The notes beneath the pieces were generated by a model. It saw only the letters and a list, made by a program, of their open reading frames with translations, had not been told where the DNA came from and did no database searches. 64,000 nucleotides of DNA from Aphelenchoides besseyi (taxonomy: Eukaryota > Nematoda > Chromadorea > Rhabditida > Aphelenchoididae): NCBI GenBank assembly GCA_024699855.1, contig JAMPIQ010000001.1, positions 4,340,001 through 4,404,000 on the forward strand, given 5' to 3'. A program made the translations under genes and the position numbers. This document shows, one piece after another, positions 45,601 to 55,946 of this stretch (position 1 is its first letter; every line of letters starts with the position of its first letter).

Positions 45601-45711
45601 CAGGAAACGAAATTGCTTACATTCATTTCTTCGAATTATGTAAAAATCATTTCTTTCGCAACTTTGCATGATATGTATTTGTTGTCGGAAGAAGGCCGTT
45701 TTAAGTTTTAG
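42690..45711 (+). CDS. Coiled-coil protein with trypsin-like serine protease domain
   Basis: Five or six exons with phase-consistent joins give a 345-residue protein without signal peptide. Residues 1-93 form a coiled coil, including four tandem heptads of type K-T-E-L-Q-R-E. A short Ser/Pro linker follows. From about residue 138 a chymotrypsin-like fold is recognisable: 'VDGVVACATAISLTILASCYHC' with the putative catalytic His162, 'VEKDVVLLKTD' with Asp208 (compare D-I-A-L-L), and 'ARPGVSGGPVF' with Ser282 in G-x-S-G-G-P. The C-terminus is '…GRFKF', stop 45709-45711. Exons: 42690-42792, 42931-43167 or so, 44927-44972, 45010-45342, 45388-45711. The third intron hosts a DNA transposon. It resembles trypsin_2/viral-type intracellular proteases more than digestive trypsins. 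Function unknown. Confidence 0.65.
43000..43092 (+). repeat. 21-bp coding minisatellite (heptad repeat)
   Basis: About four copies of a 21-bp unit, CTGCAACGAGAAAAAACGGA plus one base, each encoding one coiled-coil heptad (E-L-Q-R-E-K-T). The first three units are identical at the DNA level, so the repeat expanded recently; the last units vary (GTGCTG). Confidence 0.9.
43214..44897 (+). mobile_element. Intact Tc1/mariner-superfamily DNA transposon
   Basis: 1684-bp element flanked by TA (43212-43213 and 44898-44899), the target duplication of this superfamily. Terminal inverted repeats are about 233 bp (43214-43446 and 44665-44897), begin CAGGGTGTCCCAGCTGAAAT and differ at only a few positions (for example around 43360). 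The single gene inside is open across all exons. It sits in an intron of the coiled-coil protease gene in the same orientation. Confidence 0.92.
43443..44631 (+). CDS. Transposase, IS630/Tc1-type DDE, intron-containing
   Basis: ATG at 43443 lies within the left inverted repeat. N-terminal helix-turn-helix 'AQEKAYCVLVFAKTGSATSV' (DUF4817-like), then 'VRAIANLENMPSKSSVHRIL' (second HTH). Catalytic core: 'FTDEAYFQLHGHVN' (D1), 'WMQDGAPPHFSV' (D2), 'PPYSPDLPPCDFFLWG' (third acidic region), then 'FKGKIYRTQPTDLNDLQ'. Introns near 43643-43684, 43816-43855 and 44074-44118 have GT-AG ends and restore the frame. No internal stops in exons, so the enzyme may be functional. The exact first junction (after '…KKPNR') is uncertain. 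Confidence 0.8.
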
Positions 45712-45857
45712 AATGAATTGAATTCTTTGTTGACTTTGTATAATGCTGTGATGAAATTTGCACATGGGATCTTTATGGCTTGATTTGAGATGATTTAGGC
45801 TAATTATAATGAAGATGGATTTTGGGTGCGCTATTTATTAGGTTGTTGTTTTCAGAT

Positions 45858-47110
45858 AAGGAAGAAGAGGACGATGAAGAGAGCGATTGATCTTGGAAAG
45901 TTGAGTTGTAATTTAACATTATCATCTTGTTGCGATAATAAATTTTTGTTGGAATTGCATGGAAACAACTCGATAAATTATTTTGTTCTTTACATCGTTT
46001 AATCACTAGAACTTAAGAAGAAATCGGACAACAAGTTCGAAGGCTCATGAAGAAATGCGACGGAGAACATTGAGAAGCGGACGCAGAATTCGTGTACCCA
46101 GACCGAGAACCTGCTTCTCGCAACCTCGCAACGCTTCATCCTCAGCTGTTTGTTGATTCCAGAAAAAACGGGGAGTACGACAAATTGGACGGTAATCTAC
46201 GGGCAAGTCGCTCAGTTGCCGTCATCTTCAAAATGTGAGGATAGAACTTCTTCAAAGCAAAGTGAGCGAGATTGAATAGTGAATCAGGTCTTCTACAACT
46301 TGCAATATAAAACGAAATAGACGAAAACTACTAACCGTAAAAAAATTCGATGGAATGACTGTTGTTTGGGACCTTTGGATTTGATAAGAGTTAAAATGCC
46401 TGTTGCTTCGCTAACAACAATCGTCGATTTAGATTCGATGTCCCACTTAGCAACAAGACGCCATTGCATTGTCGTGATATCGAGAAAAATCAAGTGGTAA
46501 AATGGAATCACACCTTCCATCTCCCGCAAACGAATGAACAAACGATGATCGACCCAAAAGGACGACTTAATGAACAGCGGATGCTAAAGGAAGGAAATGA
46601 GTAGTTGCAGTATTCAACATACGTTATTGGCAATATTACTCGGAAGAGCGTAGTGAAAAAAACGGCAGTTTACTTGTGCCAATTGAAGAAACATTCCCGG
46701 TTGTCATGTCCAAGACGTGCAAAGTACTCAGATCTAAGCGATACAAATCTCGATGATTCTCAGTTGCCGTAAACTGTGTGAAATAGTACAGTTTCTCATC
46801 GATGATATTGAAACATTGGAACCAGTAGGCAGCGCCTTGACGATCGGGAATTGGTGTGATTGGCGAATTGACGGTGAACGTTCTATGTGGAGTCGAATCG
46901 TCAATGTGATAGAGATCGAAATGGACTTCATTTCTGTCGGCGTTCCAATGGTAAATAAGGAAACGATCACCTGATAAGCGTTCGGACGTACGAAACGGAT
47001 AACCGAATGAACGTTCTTCAATGGTTTCCATTTTTCGTTCTTCGAAATTCATTCGAATTTTCAGCAGCCGATCGTGAACTCGTAGAATGAAGATGTTCGT
47101 GGTTATTTGG
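45858..47110. repeat. Duplicated 1.25-kb block, derived copy
   Basis: Same-orientation copy of 34216-35466, about 11.64 kb away, nearly identical. It begins 147 bp after the protease stop and ends exactly where P4-ATPase homology begins. It contains the last eleven eIF2-alpha codons and the 3' three-quarters of the orphan gene. Confidence 0.92.
46046..47110 (-). pseudogene. Truncated, frameshifted copy of the orphan SOCS-box-like gene
   Basis: Relative to the copy at 34403-35763, one A is added in the A-run at about 46163-46168 (changing the frame around the former 'SPFFWNQQ') and one in the A-run at about 46656-46662 (changing '…LPFFHYALP' to '…LPFFSLRSS'). The first exon is absent, replaced by unrelated sequence beyond 47110. 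Both frameshifts and the missing start make it a pseudogene, although it is too similar to be old. Confidence 0.8.
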
Positions 47111-47817
47111 TGAAAGTTGGAGAACTCGTCCGAATTCAAAACTCTCAATCTTTTCCCGCTCATTTGCTGTTGTTATCGTCGAGCGAAAACTACGGAATGG
47201 CATATATTGAAACCTTGAGTTTGAATGGAGAGACTAACTTGAGAATACGAGAAGCACATAACTCAACGTGCCATTTGATTAGTACCGATGTACTAAAGAA
47301 CTTCAATGCAGTAATCGAATGTGAACCACCAAACAAACATCTGAACGAGTTTCATGAGAAATTAGTTATTTCAAACGACGAAATCTTTCCTCTTACATTG
47401 GGACAGTTATTACTTCGTGGTGCACGTCTCAAAAACACTTGATGGATTATTGGCGCTGTAAATTTACACTGGTCACAATGCTAAGCTTCTGATGAACTCT
47501 AAAACAGCATCACTTAAACGGTAAGCATCGTGCTTTTGACTGTTTATTATTTGCAGACTTTCAGATCGAACATCGATACTCTTACTAATCGTAGGATCAT
47601 TGTACTTTTTGTTGCGCTTGTGATTTTGGCGTTGGTGAGCGCAATTGAAGCTGAAATCTACAGCAAGTTTATCTGGAAGATGCGTTCTATCTTGGCACCA
47701 CTAGCACTTCGAATTTCGCATACAACGTCTTGACTTTCTTCATTCTCTACGACAATCTAATTCCTATTAGTTTGCAAATCACTTTGGATTTGGTTCGTGT
47801 GTTTCAGTTTTCATAAC
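47109..47817 (+). pseudogene. P4-ATPase (phospholipid flippase) fragment
   Basis: Frame one reads 'VKVGELVRIQNSQSFPAHLLLLSSSENYGMAYIETLSLNGETNL', the actuator-domain region of P4-ATPases with the D-G-E-T motif as N-G-E-T, and 'LRGARLKNT'. A TGA at 47439 then a one-base shift separate 'IYTGHNAKLLMNSKTASLK'. Further shifted pieces read 'SNIDTLTNRRIIVLFVALVILALVSAI' and '[28 protein letters not shown]', ending just before the D-K-T-G phosphorylation site would occur. An intron (about 47521-47556) is retained, so this is a DNA copy, not a retrocopy. Not functional. Confidence 0.85.
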
Positions 47818-49119
47818 TTGTCGATTCGAATCAAAGTGCACTTCCCGTGGAATCTTCAGTCAACTGCATACCAGTGAACTTTCCTTTTATTCAACTCCAA
47901 CAGCAATAACAACTTTACAAATCATAAAGACGGAAGCGTACGATAAGGAAAAAGAAGCAGCCAATTATCTCCACTTGGCCGTGATTAGTACAAATTGATA
48001 CCTTTAACCAGAAACATAAACGAGTTTGACCAAATATAATCGACTTAGTAATCACCGCTTTTCTCGTGTGTGGCGTTTTGTTCTTTGAGCATTTTTTCGC
48101 TCGGCGTTGAGATTTTGTTTGACGTATAGCCCATACTTTGTATTGGACTTTATGATTTCAGAGTTCGGACTAATCACGCGAAGATATAAGTTGAATTGGA
48201 TAAAACGATTAATTTTTGTGTTTTAGGGACGGACGCGACGGCGGTTGGGGTTTTCAATTCTGATGTGCTTACTCGCGTGTTTGTTTCTGTCGTCCGCAAC
48301 ATGCGGTTGTTCAGGTCGATGAAGAGTCTCAACGGGGTTTGGCATTTCTCCTGATTCCCCTTCGTCTCTTATTTTCGCTGTAACTCATTTGAGTCCTATG
48401 GTTATATGTTGGTTGAAACTGATCTGCGTGTTATAACCTTCGCTTTTGCACATTCGACACTTCGACTTTTTAAAAAACTTTGACTTCTGTTGCCGAATTG
48501 CATAATCGCGCGCGCACGAAAAGTAATCGTGTTTTGAGTTTGTTCACATTGTATAAACTTTATGATTTCAGAATTCGCGACTATAAAGGAAGATGTAAGT
48601 TGAATTGGATATTGGATAAAACGATTAATGTTTGTGTTTTAGGGACAATCGAGATAATATAATCCAACAGCAGCAACTGGTGATTCTGGAGCATGAAAGA
48701 ATCGCCGAACGTCGCAATGAAATGATTCTTGAATTCGAAGAAGCGTTACTACAAAAATAAGAACTAACCCAGCAAGTACGGCGCAAAAACAGGGTATTTT
48801 GAAATACGCTTTACAATACTGAATTGGTGTATTTTAGCGCGAACATACCTGGGTCAATGAGTAGAAAGTTTACTTTATCGGAACAATTATGGTGGCTGCC
48901 GCTGTTAAAATTTTCGACATGTGGAAAGATGGATAATCACGGAAAGAAAATGTTAACTTTTTTACGACCGCAAAAGATGCATTTTTCGGAAAAATGAGCT
49001 TTGTGAGTTTGGAATTTCATTTCGGAATCTGGAGTAAGTTATTGAGCCTGTGTGTTTTTTCGTGAACTCATAATGGCGGAAAGTATTTTATTGTTGTGTC
49101 GCTAAGTTATGTAGGTGAT
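47818..49119. other. Region with internal direct repeat and short coiled-coil exon
   Basis: Two similar stretches of about 80 bp (near 48145-48232 and 48558-48645) share '…GATTTCAGA', 'TAAGTTGAATTGGAT', 'AAAACGATTAAT' and 'TTTGTGTTTTAGGGAC'. After the second, a frame reads 'QQQQLVILEHERIAERRNEMILEFEEALLQK' with stop at 48759, a short coiled coil with no identified partner exons. 48098-48120 matches 1806-1828 (GAGCATTTTTTCGCTCGGC), a dispersed repeat. Confidence 0.45.
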
Positions 49120-50060
49120 ATGAAAATTGTAAAACGTCTATGAACATTTTAATATATGAATTCTGTATTAGGTACCTTCATTTACTATAGTCTTACATAA
49201 TATCTTTTTCAGATAATTTGAAGCCCGAATTCCTCAAGTTGTTAATCGCGGATTAGCGCAAATATTTTGGTTTCGTGCTATCACTGTGTGAACCATTCTG
49301 TTACGACTGGTCCAAATGTTGATGAATTATATTCTCATCGTAATGCGGTTATTCGGCTCACACAAGCAGTAACGAATCAAAAAATTCAATCAAAGGGCCG
49401 TTTCTACTAGCACTCAACTATGGCTCGGAAACTTGGACAATGCACAAAAGTGAACGAACCAAGTTGACAACAACACAACGAGCAATGGAACAAATACTTC
49501 TTGGGATTCGATTGCGAGACGAAGTTCGAAGTGTGGAAATCCAAGCAAAAACACAATTCAAAGACGCGGTGAAAGATGCACTTCAACGTAATTTTAGATG
49601 GGCTGGTCATGTTGCACGACGAACAGACAACCGCTGGGCAACTAGAAGCACATTCTGAATGTCTTGGGGTTACAAACGATGAGTTGGAAGATCGACGGAT
49701 CGATGGCGTAAGGACATGGAAAGAGCGTTGGGCACAAACTGGAATCGAATCGCTCAGGATCGGAGCGAATGGAAAGAACGGTCGAAATATTCGCATCATC
49801 ACATCAATTAATCATCTTTCTTTTTGTCCACGTTTTATTGTTGACTTGATGATTGAAACGAATAAATCTTTGTATCTTTGTAAGATCCGTTTTTATTCTG
49901 TCGATAAGGATGTTGTATTGCTACAAATGGACGGGAATTTAATGGTTAGCGATGAAATCAATTTTTACACGCGTATTTGTAGACAAGCTTACTATCTCTG
50001 GTGGATATTACACAATGCATTTGCATCCAATCATGTAAATTATTCGTTTCTTCACTTTAA
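49120..50060 (+). pseudogene. Decayed second copy of the coiled-coil protease gene
   Basis: 49135-49240 matches the intron and start of exon 2 of the protease gene at 42841-42975 ('…CATTTACTATAGTCTT', 'GATAATTTGAAGCCCGAATT'), and 49268-49397 plus 49888-50020 match the protease exon at 45092-45345. The heptad repeat and most of the N-terminal protease region are missing, stops interrupt it, and an RTE-type LINE piece splits it. Since the intron is retained, it arose by DNA duplication. Confidence 0.8.
49398..49830 (+). mobile_element. RTE-type non-LTR retrotransposon 3' fragment
   Basis: The frame reads 'ALNYGSETWTMHKSERTKLTTTQRAMEQILLGIRLRDEV', then 'FRWAGHVARRTDNRW' and after stops 'GRSTDRWRKDMERALGTNW', 'IAQDRSEWKERS'. 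This is the conserved C-terminal part of RTE-clade and related LINE ORFs (YG.ETW, Q R A M E R, GH..R..D.RW, R..D....W). It ends in CATCATCACATCA-type short repeats, usual for RTE tails. 5'-truncated, with two stops, and inserted in the protease pseudogene. Confidence 0.8.
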
Positions 50061-50401
50061 TTTGCGAAGCAATGATCGGTCGTTGCTTCGAGTTGTTTTT
50101 TGCTTCAATTACAACATCTTTGAAACCCTGATTTCTTATCAATAAGCGAATAGTAAACAAAAGAAATATTTATTTTAACACAATTACATTTTGAATTAAT
50201 AATAAGTGGGTGCAAAGGATGAGCAAAAGCGACTCGAAAAAACGGAATCAGTTTGAACTTTTGATTGGATTCAGCGAGTGATATGTGAGCGAGTTGAAAA
50301 GTTGTGATTTTATTTAGTGCATACATTTCTTGTTTATTCGATCACAGGTCTTTCAAATTAGTAATAATGGATACACTCAAATCAGCCAAAGACAAAAACT
50401 A

Positions 50402-53260
50402 GTTGGTAAATAAAAAAATGTTGTGCTTGACGTCCTCGATATACTTGTTGAAGCCACTGGTGTCTTCGATGACACCTCCTTTGGAGCGAATTCGTTCTTT
50501 CACCAACATGACCACTTTCACTGCAATATCAACGTGTTCCAAAAGCTTCCATTCTTGCACTAGCTTTCGGCCAAACTCCATTCGTTCATCTGCCGTAATA
50601 GTTTGCGCGAAAGAACTCAATTGTCCAACTTGTCGAGCATTGACCAACGTGTCTACACATTAAGGTTTTCCAGTTTTAAAGTTGCCAAGATTTATTTTGT
50701 AATTGTTTTTGCTGCTGTCTTAAAGCAAAGTGATAATTTTTGAAATTTCACAGAAAAAACTTATCAATCGGTGGCACGTTGAAGTCAGAAATGCCTGCAC
50801 TATCTTGGCCGTAAATGCCGCTATTGGGTCCATGAACATCCCAGATGGAAAGAATTGAGCTTGCGATATGAATTTTGAGAATAATAGATTAGATGTTCGG
50901 GGAATTCACTGTTGCTTTCTAAACACAAAAAATTAAAACCAGTTTGACAGCTATTAAATTTCCTCTATAAGCATCAAGTTCGGGGCGTTTTTTGCGTTCG
51001 GTTGTGGAAAAAACCCTGCTTGAACCCGTCTTGTCTTGCGATTGGATTCGGCACCCTCTCCCGCCGCTTTTAAGTCGTTCTCCTCTGTTGATCTAAATTG
51101 TTTTAATTCTTTTGACTCTTCTTTTTTCCGCTCACGTCGTTGTTGAAAGTTTTCATTATCCAATAAATTATTTTGTTAACTAACTTTTCCGTTTCCGGAA
51201 TATGAAGTGTAGTTCGGCTCCTTCCGGGAGGCGGTCCGTAGAAGTGGCATTCCGGTCCAGGCCAATTGCTTCCAAGAATATATACGCAAAAACTTCGCAA
51301 ATCTGAACTAGCGCTTAATAAATTAATAGGTTGATAGATACTGTCCAGTAAAAAGGGGTTTATTGAATTGTAAACGTGGAAAAGGTTTGAATTCGTTAGA
51401 GAGAGGGTGTTGATCGAGAGCGGAGGATGCACGCCACGCGTGCGTGTATTAATGGTGCCATTCAGATGCCATCCAATTCCAAATAAAAGGAAAATCAAAA
51501 TGACGAGCAGATACAAACTATTTGACTCGTATTGCATCTAAAAACAACATGGTAATTGATCACGATAACACTGAATTCCACGGACTTACCACAACGCAAA
51601 AATGCAAAATGTGAATGTGCGATCGCTAGCAGCGCGTTCAACATTCCGTTCCTTTCTAGACGCAATCGCCTGTCGGGGCTTTTTGCCATTTCCCTCACTT
51701 CGACGATAGAGCGAAGTGTAAAATTTTGGTGCGAACAGGCGATCTGCTATTACAAGATAGACCTTCAACAAATCGCCAATTTTTCGGAATATCAGTCGTA
51801 TGTTCAAAGCAGTCTATGCGTTGCCTACACCGTTCCATCGACTGCTCTTCTTGGTCGTTGTGTTCCGGGTGTTTTTGTTGATACGACAAAGAAAATTTCC
51901 GGGAATATGACATTAAATACTGATTAAGAAGTTTGGCGATGGGAATGGCTTGTTGGTTCAGATGAACATGTTGCAGCGAATTTAAAGTAAACCCTATTCT
52001 TTTGACAGTATTCTAATTTGAACAAATTTCAGCGTCGTTGAGAAGATTGCCGGTGCTGATAACGCTGCTACTTTCTAAAAGATTGTTGTTGACATTTCGG
52101 TATCTTGGCAAAAAATTGTCGTTCCGTTGGCCGCCGCTGCTTTTGATGAGCATTTTGTCGGTGCTAAAATATTCGCGCAGTTAGCGCTTATACGCTGCAT
52201 CTCGTCGATTAGATGGTAGTAACAGAGGAAAAACTTGCTCTTCTCAAGAGTATCTATCAAGCTCAGCGTGAGTTGAGCAACGCGGGATTGATTGTCAACT
52301 ACCGCCCGTTTGGTGGAACGTACATTACACAATGGTTTCAGGACCCTAATAGCTGCCGCTTCCACGGCAGACGAAACGCTCGCTGGCAAGTTGATTGCCA
52401 GTAAACCAACGCGGATACCAACAGTGTTAACAAGTGATCCTACCAGTTTGTAAAAGTTACGTAAACGTCCGCTTTGAGAATTTTAGCCGGACGACTGATA
52501 ACGTTTGTCCGCAAATCAATACCTGAGTCTTTCCGAAACACAAAAAGATTTAGTTACCGGCTAATAAAGCAATGTTTCTCAAACAAATTTCAGCAAATTC
52601 TCCAACCACAAAAATAAATCTAACAAATCAATGTGGGAAATTGTTCTTAAAAGGTATAAAATCTGTTGAAATGACTTACCACGAACTGTTTTGACTTGTG
52701 TTCCAACTGCATTATTTGGAGTGTGTCATCCGGTGTATACTCAAAAATTTCTTTTACATCGGCACCAAACAATAATTGTTGTTCTTGAGTAATATTAAAT
52801 TGTACCAAAATTTGCGCCTGCAGCTCTTTCATTGTGGCCTAAATCAAAGAAAGCAACTGTTTTTGCGTAAAGTCTAAAATTCAATTTAGTGCGCGTTTTA
52901 GTTGGATGTTTGCATAAAGGAATCAATCCGTGGCACACTGTTGAAATCTATTAGATTTGCCGTAACAATTAACATTTAGCAACAGGAATTTGCCAGTGTT
53001 GTCATTAAAAGTAGATTAATGCATGTAAATTTGGTAAATAAAAGCCTTGAAAAAACAAACCTCAGAAGTGTTGTGTTTAATCAATTTTCCGGAGGCACTT
53101 GTAGCTGGCTTCTCAGTGGCTAGAATGTTTTCAATTGTTGCGTTGGTTTGGATTGCGCAAACCTTTTACTTCATCGTAAAATCCTTGTAAACTTGTTGGA
53201 ACGCTCACCGGTTCATATTTAAATTCCCAGCAAACGACGTAACTAAAATAATTCAACATT
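50402..53260 (-). pseudogene. Ubiquitin-like-domain gene or remnant
   Basis: Minus-strand exons that could form one gene: ATG at 53260 'LNYFSYVVCWEFKYEPVSV…FYDEVK' joined to 'ATEKPATSASGKLIKHNTSE' (53044); 'ATMKELQAQILVQFN…QQLLFGADVKEIFEYTPDDTLQI' (52840-52680), which has ubiquitin-like spacing (T-x-x-E-L…I…QQ-x-L-x-x-G); and a last exon 'LVNARQVGQLSSFAQTITADERMEFGRKLVQEWKLLE…' (50664-50399). Between them two diverged copies of one exon (near 50765-50850 and 52925-52990, '…DFN-S/V-VP-R/P-IDS/K') and an inserted choline-transporter-like piece suggest decay. The order kinase-end, ubiquitin-like, helical resembles TBK1/IKK-epsilon, but that is speculative. Confidence 0.3.
51600..52420 (+). pseudogene. 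Choline-transporter-like (SLC44) fragment
   Basis: Frame reads 'SYVQSSLCVAYTVPSTALLGRCVPGVFVDTTKKISGN', matching the extracellular loop of SLC44 proteins (…P-x-x-x-L-x-R-C-V/I-P…). A stop at 51925-51927 follows, then pieces such as 'VVEKIAGADNAATF', 'KIVVDISVSWQKIVVPLAAAAF' fit the segment before the next membrane helices (compare 'D…SW…I…L'). Broken by stops and frame changes; no complete gene. Confidence 0.45.
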
Positions 53261-55946
53261 ATCGTGAAAGTACAATAGACTGACCAAAAAATCCGGTTAA
53301 GCCAATTTCCGGATCGAATTCGAATCGACTAAAACGAATTTATGCAAGTCTCAATTTGGTAGTTTACCTGAGTGATTAAATTTTTTGTGAAAGGGCACAA
53401 TTCGTATTGGCAATTAGCTTTGAATTTTTTGGCGCTGTTGCGTGCCGCAAAGAAAGAGAGCGTCGATCTCCGTTTCTGAATATTCAAAACGGCCCGCCAT
53501 TTTGTTTAACAAGGTTGTTTAAAATTGCCGGTTGCCACTGCGCGTCAGTTGGGAAATTACGGTGTTTTTTTAATAGCCGTCGTTTTACCTCTCATTCAGT
53601 TAGTTTTCGGTCGACAATGTTGGCCGGTCGTTAAAGTTTTCTTTCAATCAACCGTTTAGCAGTTACCGTGTTCCACCACATTTCGATCATTTTCCGTCTT
53701 GATTTATTTAAAGGCCAATTGACCATAGTGTTGTTGTGTTCAACTGTTCGTTTATATCGTATCTGTCGTTTAATTGTTGGTTTCGTTTACGCGTGAAGTT
53801 AAATAAAAGGTCTATTAACCCAAGTTTGAGATTTACCACGAGTGAAGAACGCACTCGTCAGCGCTCAAGATAGGCTTTTGGGGCCATAGCGACTAAATAA
53901 TATGATTTAATTAATCAAAAAATTACAGGTTAACGTGTTAGTCCGCGTTATCTCAACCACGGCTAAGAAAGTGTACACGCGTAAAAAATTTGAATTTAAT
54001 CAATTAAGCCCCAACAACAGATGTTGCGCGACGAGTTCTGTTGTTTATAAGCTGAGTTTAGACGAAAAAGAACCGACAAAAATTTTTCGTCAAGGATAAA
54101 AACGAGGGAGTTTCGAAACGTCTTCACAAACGACTGTTGATGGTCGCTGAACGACTTGCTGGACGGGTTTTTCGAAAACGTTGACAAGAGTTATAAGAAA
54201 CGGATTGCTTCGAATCCGATGAGCAGTTTTGAGTGAGTTTGGTTAAGAAAAAGCGGTTGCGATTAACGTTAGAAATGTGATTGGGTGGTTAAAAGTGGTT
54301 GTAAGCTGAGACTGGGCTTTAACTTCCAAATGGCAATCAGTTTTGCAAGATTGTCAAGATACGGTTGTCATAGTCGTTAATCAGGTGGTGTTGGAAGTTG
54401 ACAACGACAAAGACTAAAGCTTTTTGTTCAGAATTGTTGTTGAGTGCGATCAATTAAAAAGTTGAGCGATGTAAGCGGTCTCAATTGTTTAGAAAAAGCA
54501 AATGTTGAATTGAATTTAGAAGATTCGAGCTAAGACTGGAAGTTCGGTAAGGTAGAAATTGATGCTGCTTTGATTGATGAAAGGATTCCAATGGACAATG
54601 AAAACGATTTCGAAGTCAATGGTTTTGAATTTCTATAACCAACAGTTTAGATGCAAGAAGCAACATAGATGATGAAAGAACGAGATTGATTAGTTGATAC
54701 GTTGAATTTAGATGAACATGTCTATTAGAATGTTTCGTCGACAATGGAACAAAGAGAGATTGGTGTTAGTTAGTTTAACCAGTTTTGATTGACGTTCACT
54801 GGCAAGTGGGTTGAAAATTAGTGACTAGTTGAAGAACGTTGTTTTTGTTGGTTAAAACAAAATGTTATCGGAATTGAAAGAGTCTAAAGTCGTTGTTTTG
54901 ATGATGTCAATAACCATTAGATTTGTGCTATGGGTTTTGACATTCGATGCTGTAGAAAGAAGACGAGCACCTGCGCAATTCAATTGCCAAAATGAACGCG
55001 CCCGACGACCAAGTACACCGCAATAAAGATAGTCGATAAGAAATCACTTTGTCTGTTTGCAATTAAAAAAAAACCAGAAATTTAAGAAAACTTAAAAACA
55101 GAAACAATCGAACGTTTGAAATGAATACGAACGTTGAGATCAATCAAAATTCGAACAGCCAACGGAAGACACCACTAACCACCATTACGACCAACGAAGA
55201 ACTCATATGACTATCAAACAGAAAAGCCCTAATGCAACGAACAGCATTGGTGTCGCTTAGTTATATAAGCGATTACGATTTAACTTGAGGACGAATTGGT
55301 CGGAGAGAAAAACCGCCGACTAGTTGACAATCGAACGGCACAACTGAAGAAAAACAAACGTGAAGTGCAGTATTTCAAACCGCTAGTGAGATCAAAGGGA
55401 GCGAAGTGAAAGCAAGATGACCCGAAAATAAGGACCAAATGGCCCGGCATTCAAAAGTGAGCGAGAAGTCACGAAATAATCATTACGCAACATACGACGA
55501 CTCATCAAACACTCCCACTTGTGCGTTAAACTATCGAAGGGTTCTTGCGTTTCGGGGTATAAGACTTTTAAGTATAAGAAAACGACTGAATTCCTTTGAT
55601 TGGGTATATGGTAATTATAAAAATAGAAAATCAGTACGATCGCATAGTTTATTTGCTAAAATTACATATTGAATCGAACAACAATGATCCACGAATTCGT
55701 CCACAGTGAAGAAGCGATCAATTTGCAAATTAACTCGGTGAGCGGCCTAAAACAAAAACGCGATTGAGTGTAAAAATTGCAAAAACAAAACGAGACGCGC
55801 TATTAGAAATAGTCGAGTTATCAGTGGGAAATCAAAGAAACGCGAAAAGCCCAGTTGGAAGCTCGGTTTCTTAAGTATAAAGTCGACAAAAAAAGGATTA
55901 TCAACAACTCGATTCACAAACCAAAATTGTGTACAAATGAAAACAT
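53261..55946. other. Gene-poor AT-rich region
   Basis: Almost no open frames longer than 60 codons. A dense run of short polypurine and 'GTTTTTGTTGG' type sequence spans 53640-55400. A leader-like sequence lies at 53809-53830. The frame at 55439-55672 has an ATG but no recognised feature. It may include untranslated or non-coding RNA, but nothing proves it. Confidence 0.4.
53809..53830 (+). other. SL-leader-like sequence lacking a splice donor
   Basis: Identical to the SL RNA leader at 22243-22264 except one base (position 4, T to C). It is followed by ATTTACC, so the GT donor needed for trans-splicing is absent. A 7-bp hairpin (ACGAGTG…CACTCGT) lies at about 53838-53858. No clear Sm site follows. 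Confidence 0.7.

Noticed and set aside
51103..51537. Possible LTR retrotransposon piece (frame ending …GRSRTTLHIPETEKL…)
   Set aside because: No paired LTR, primer-binding site or polymerase motif was found around it.
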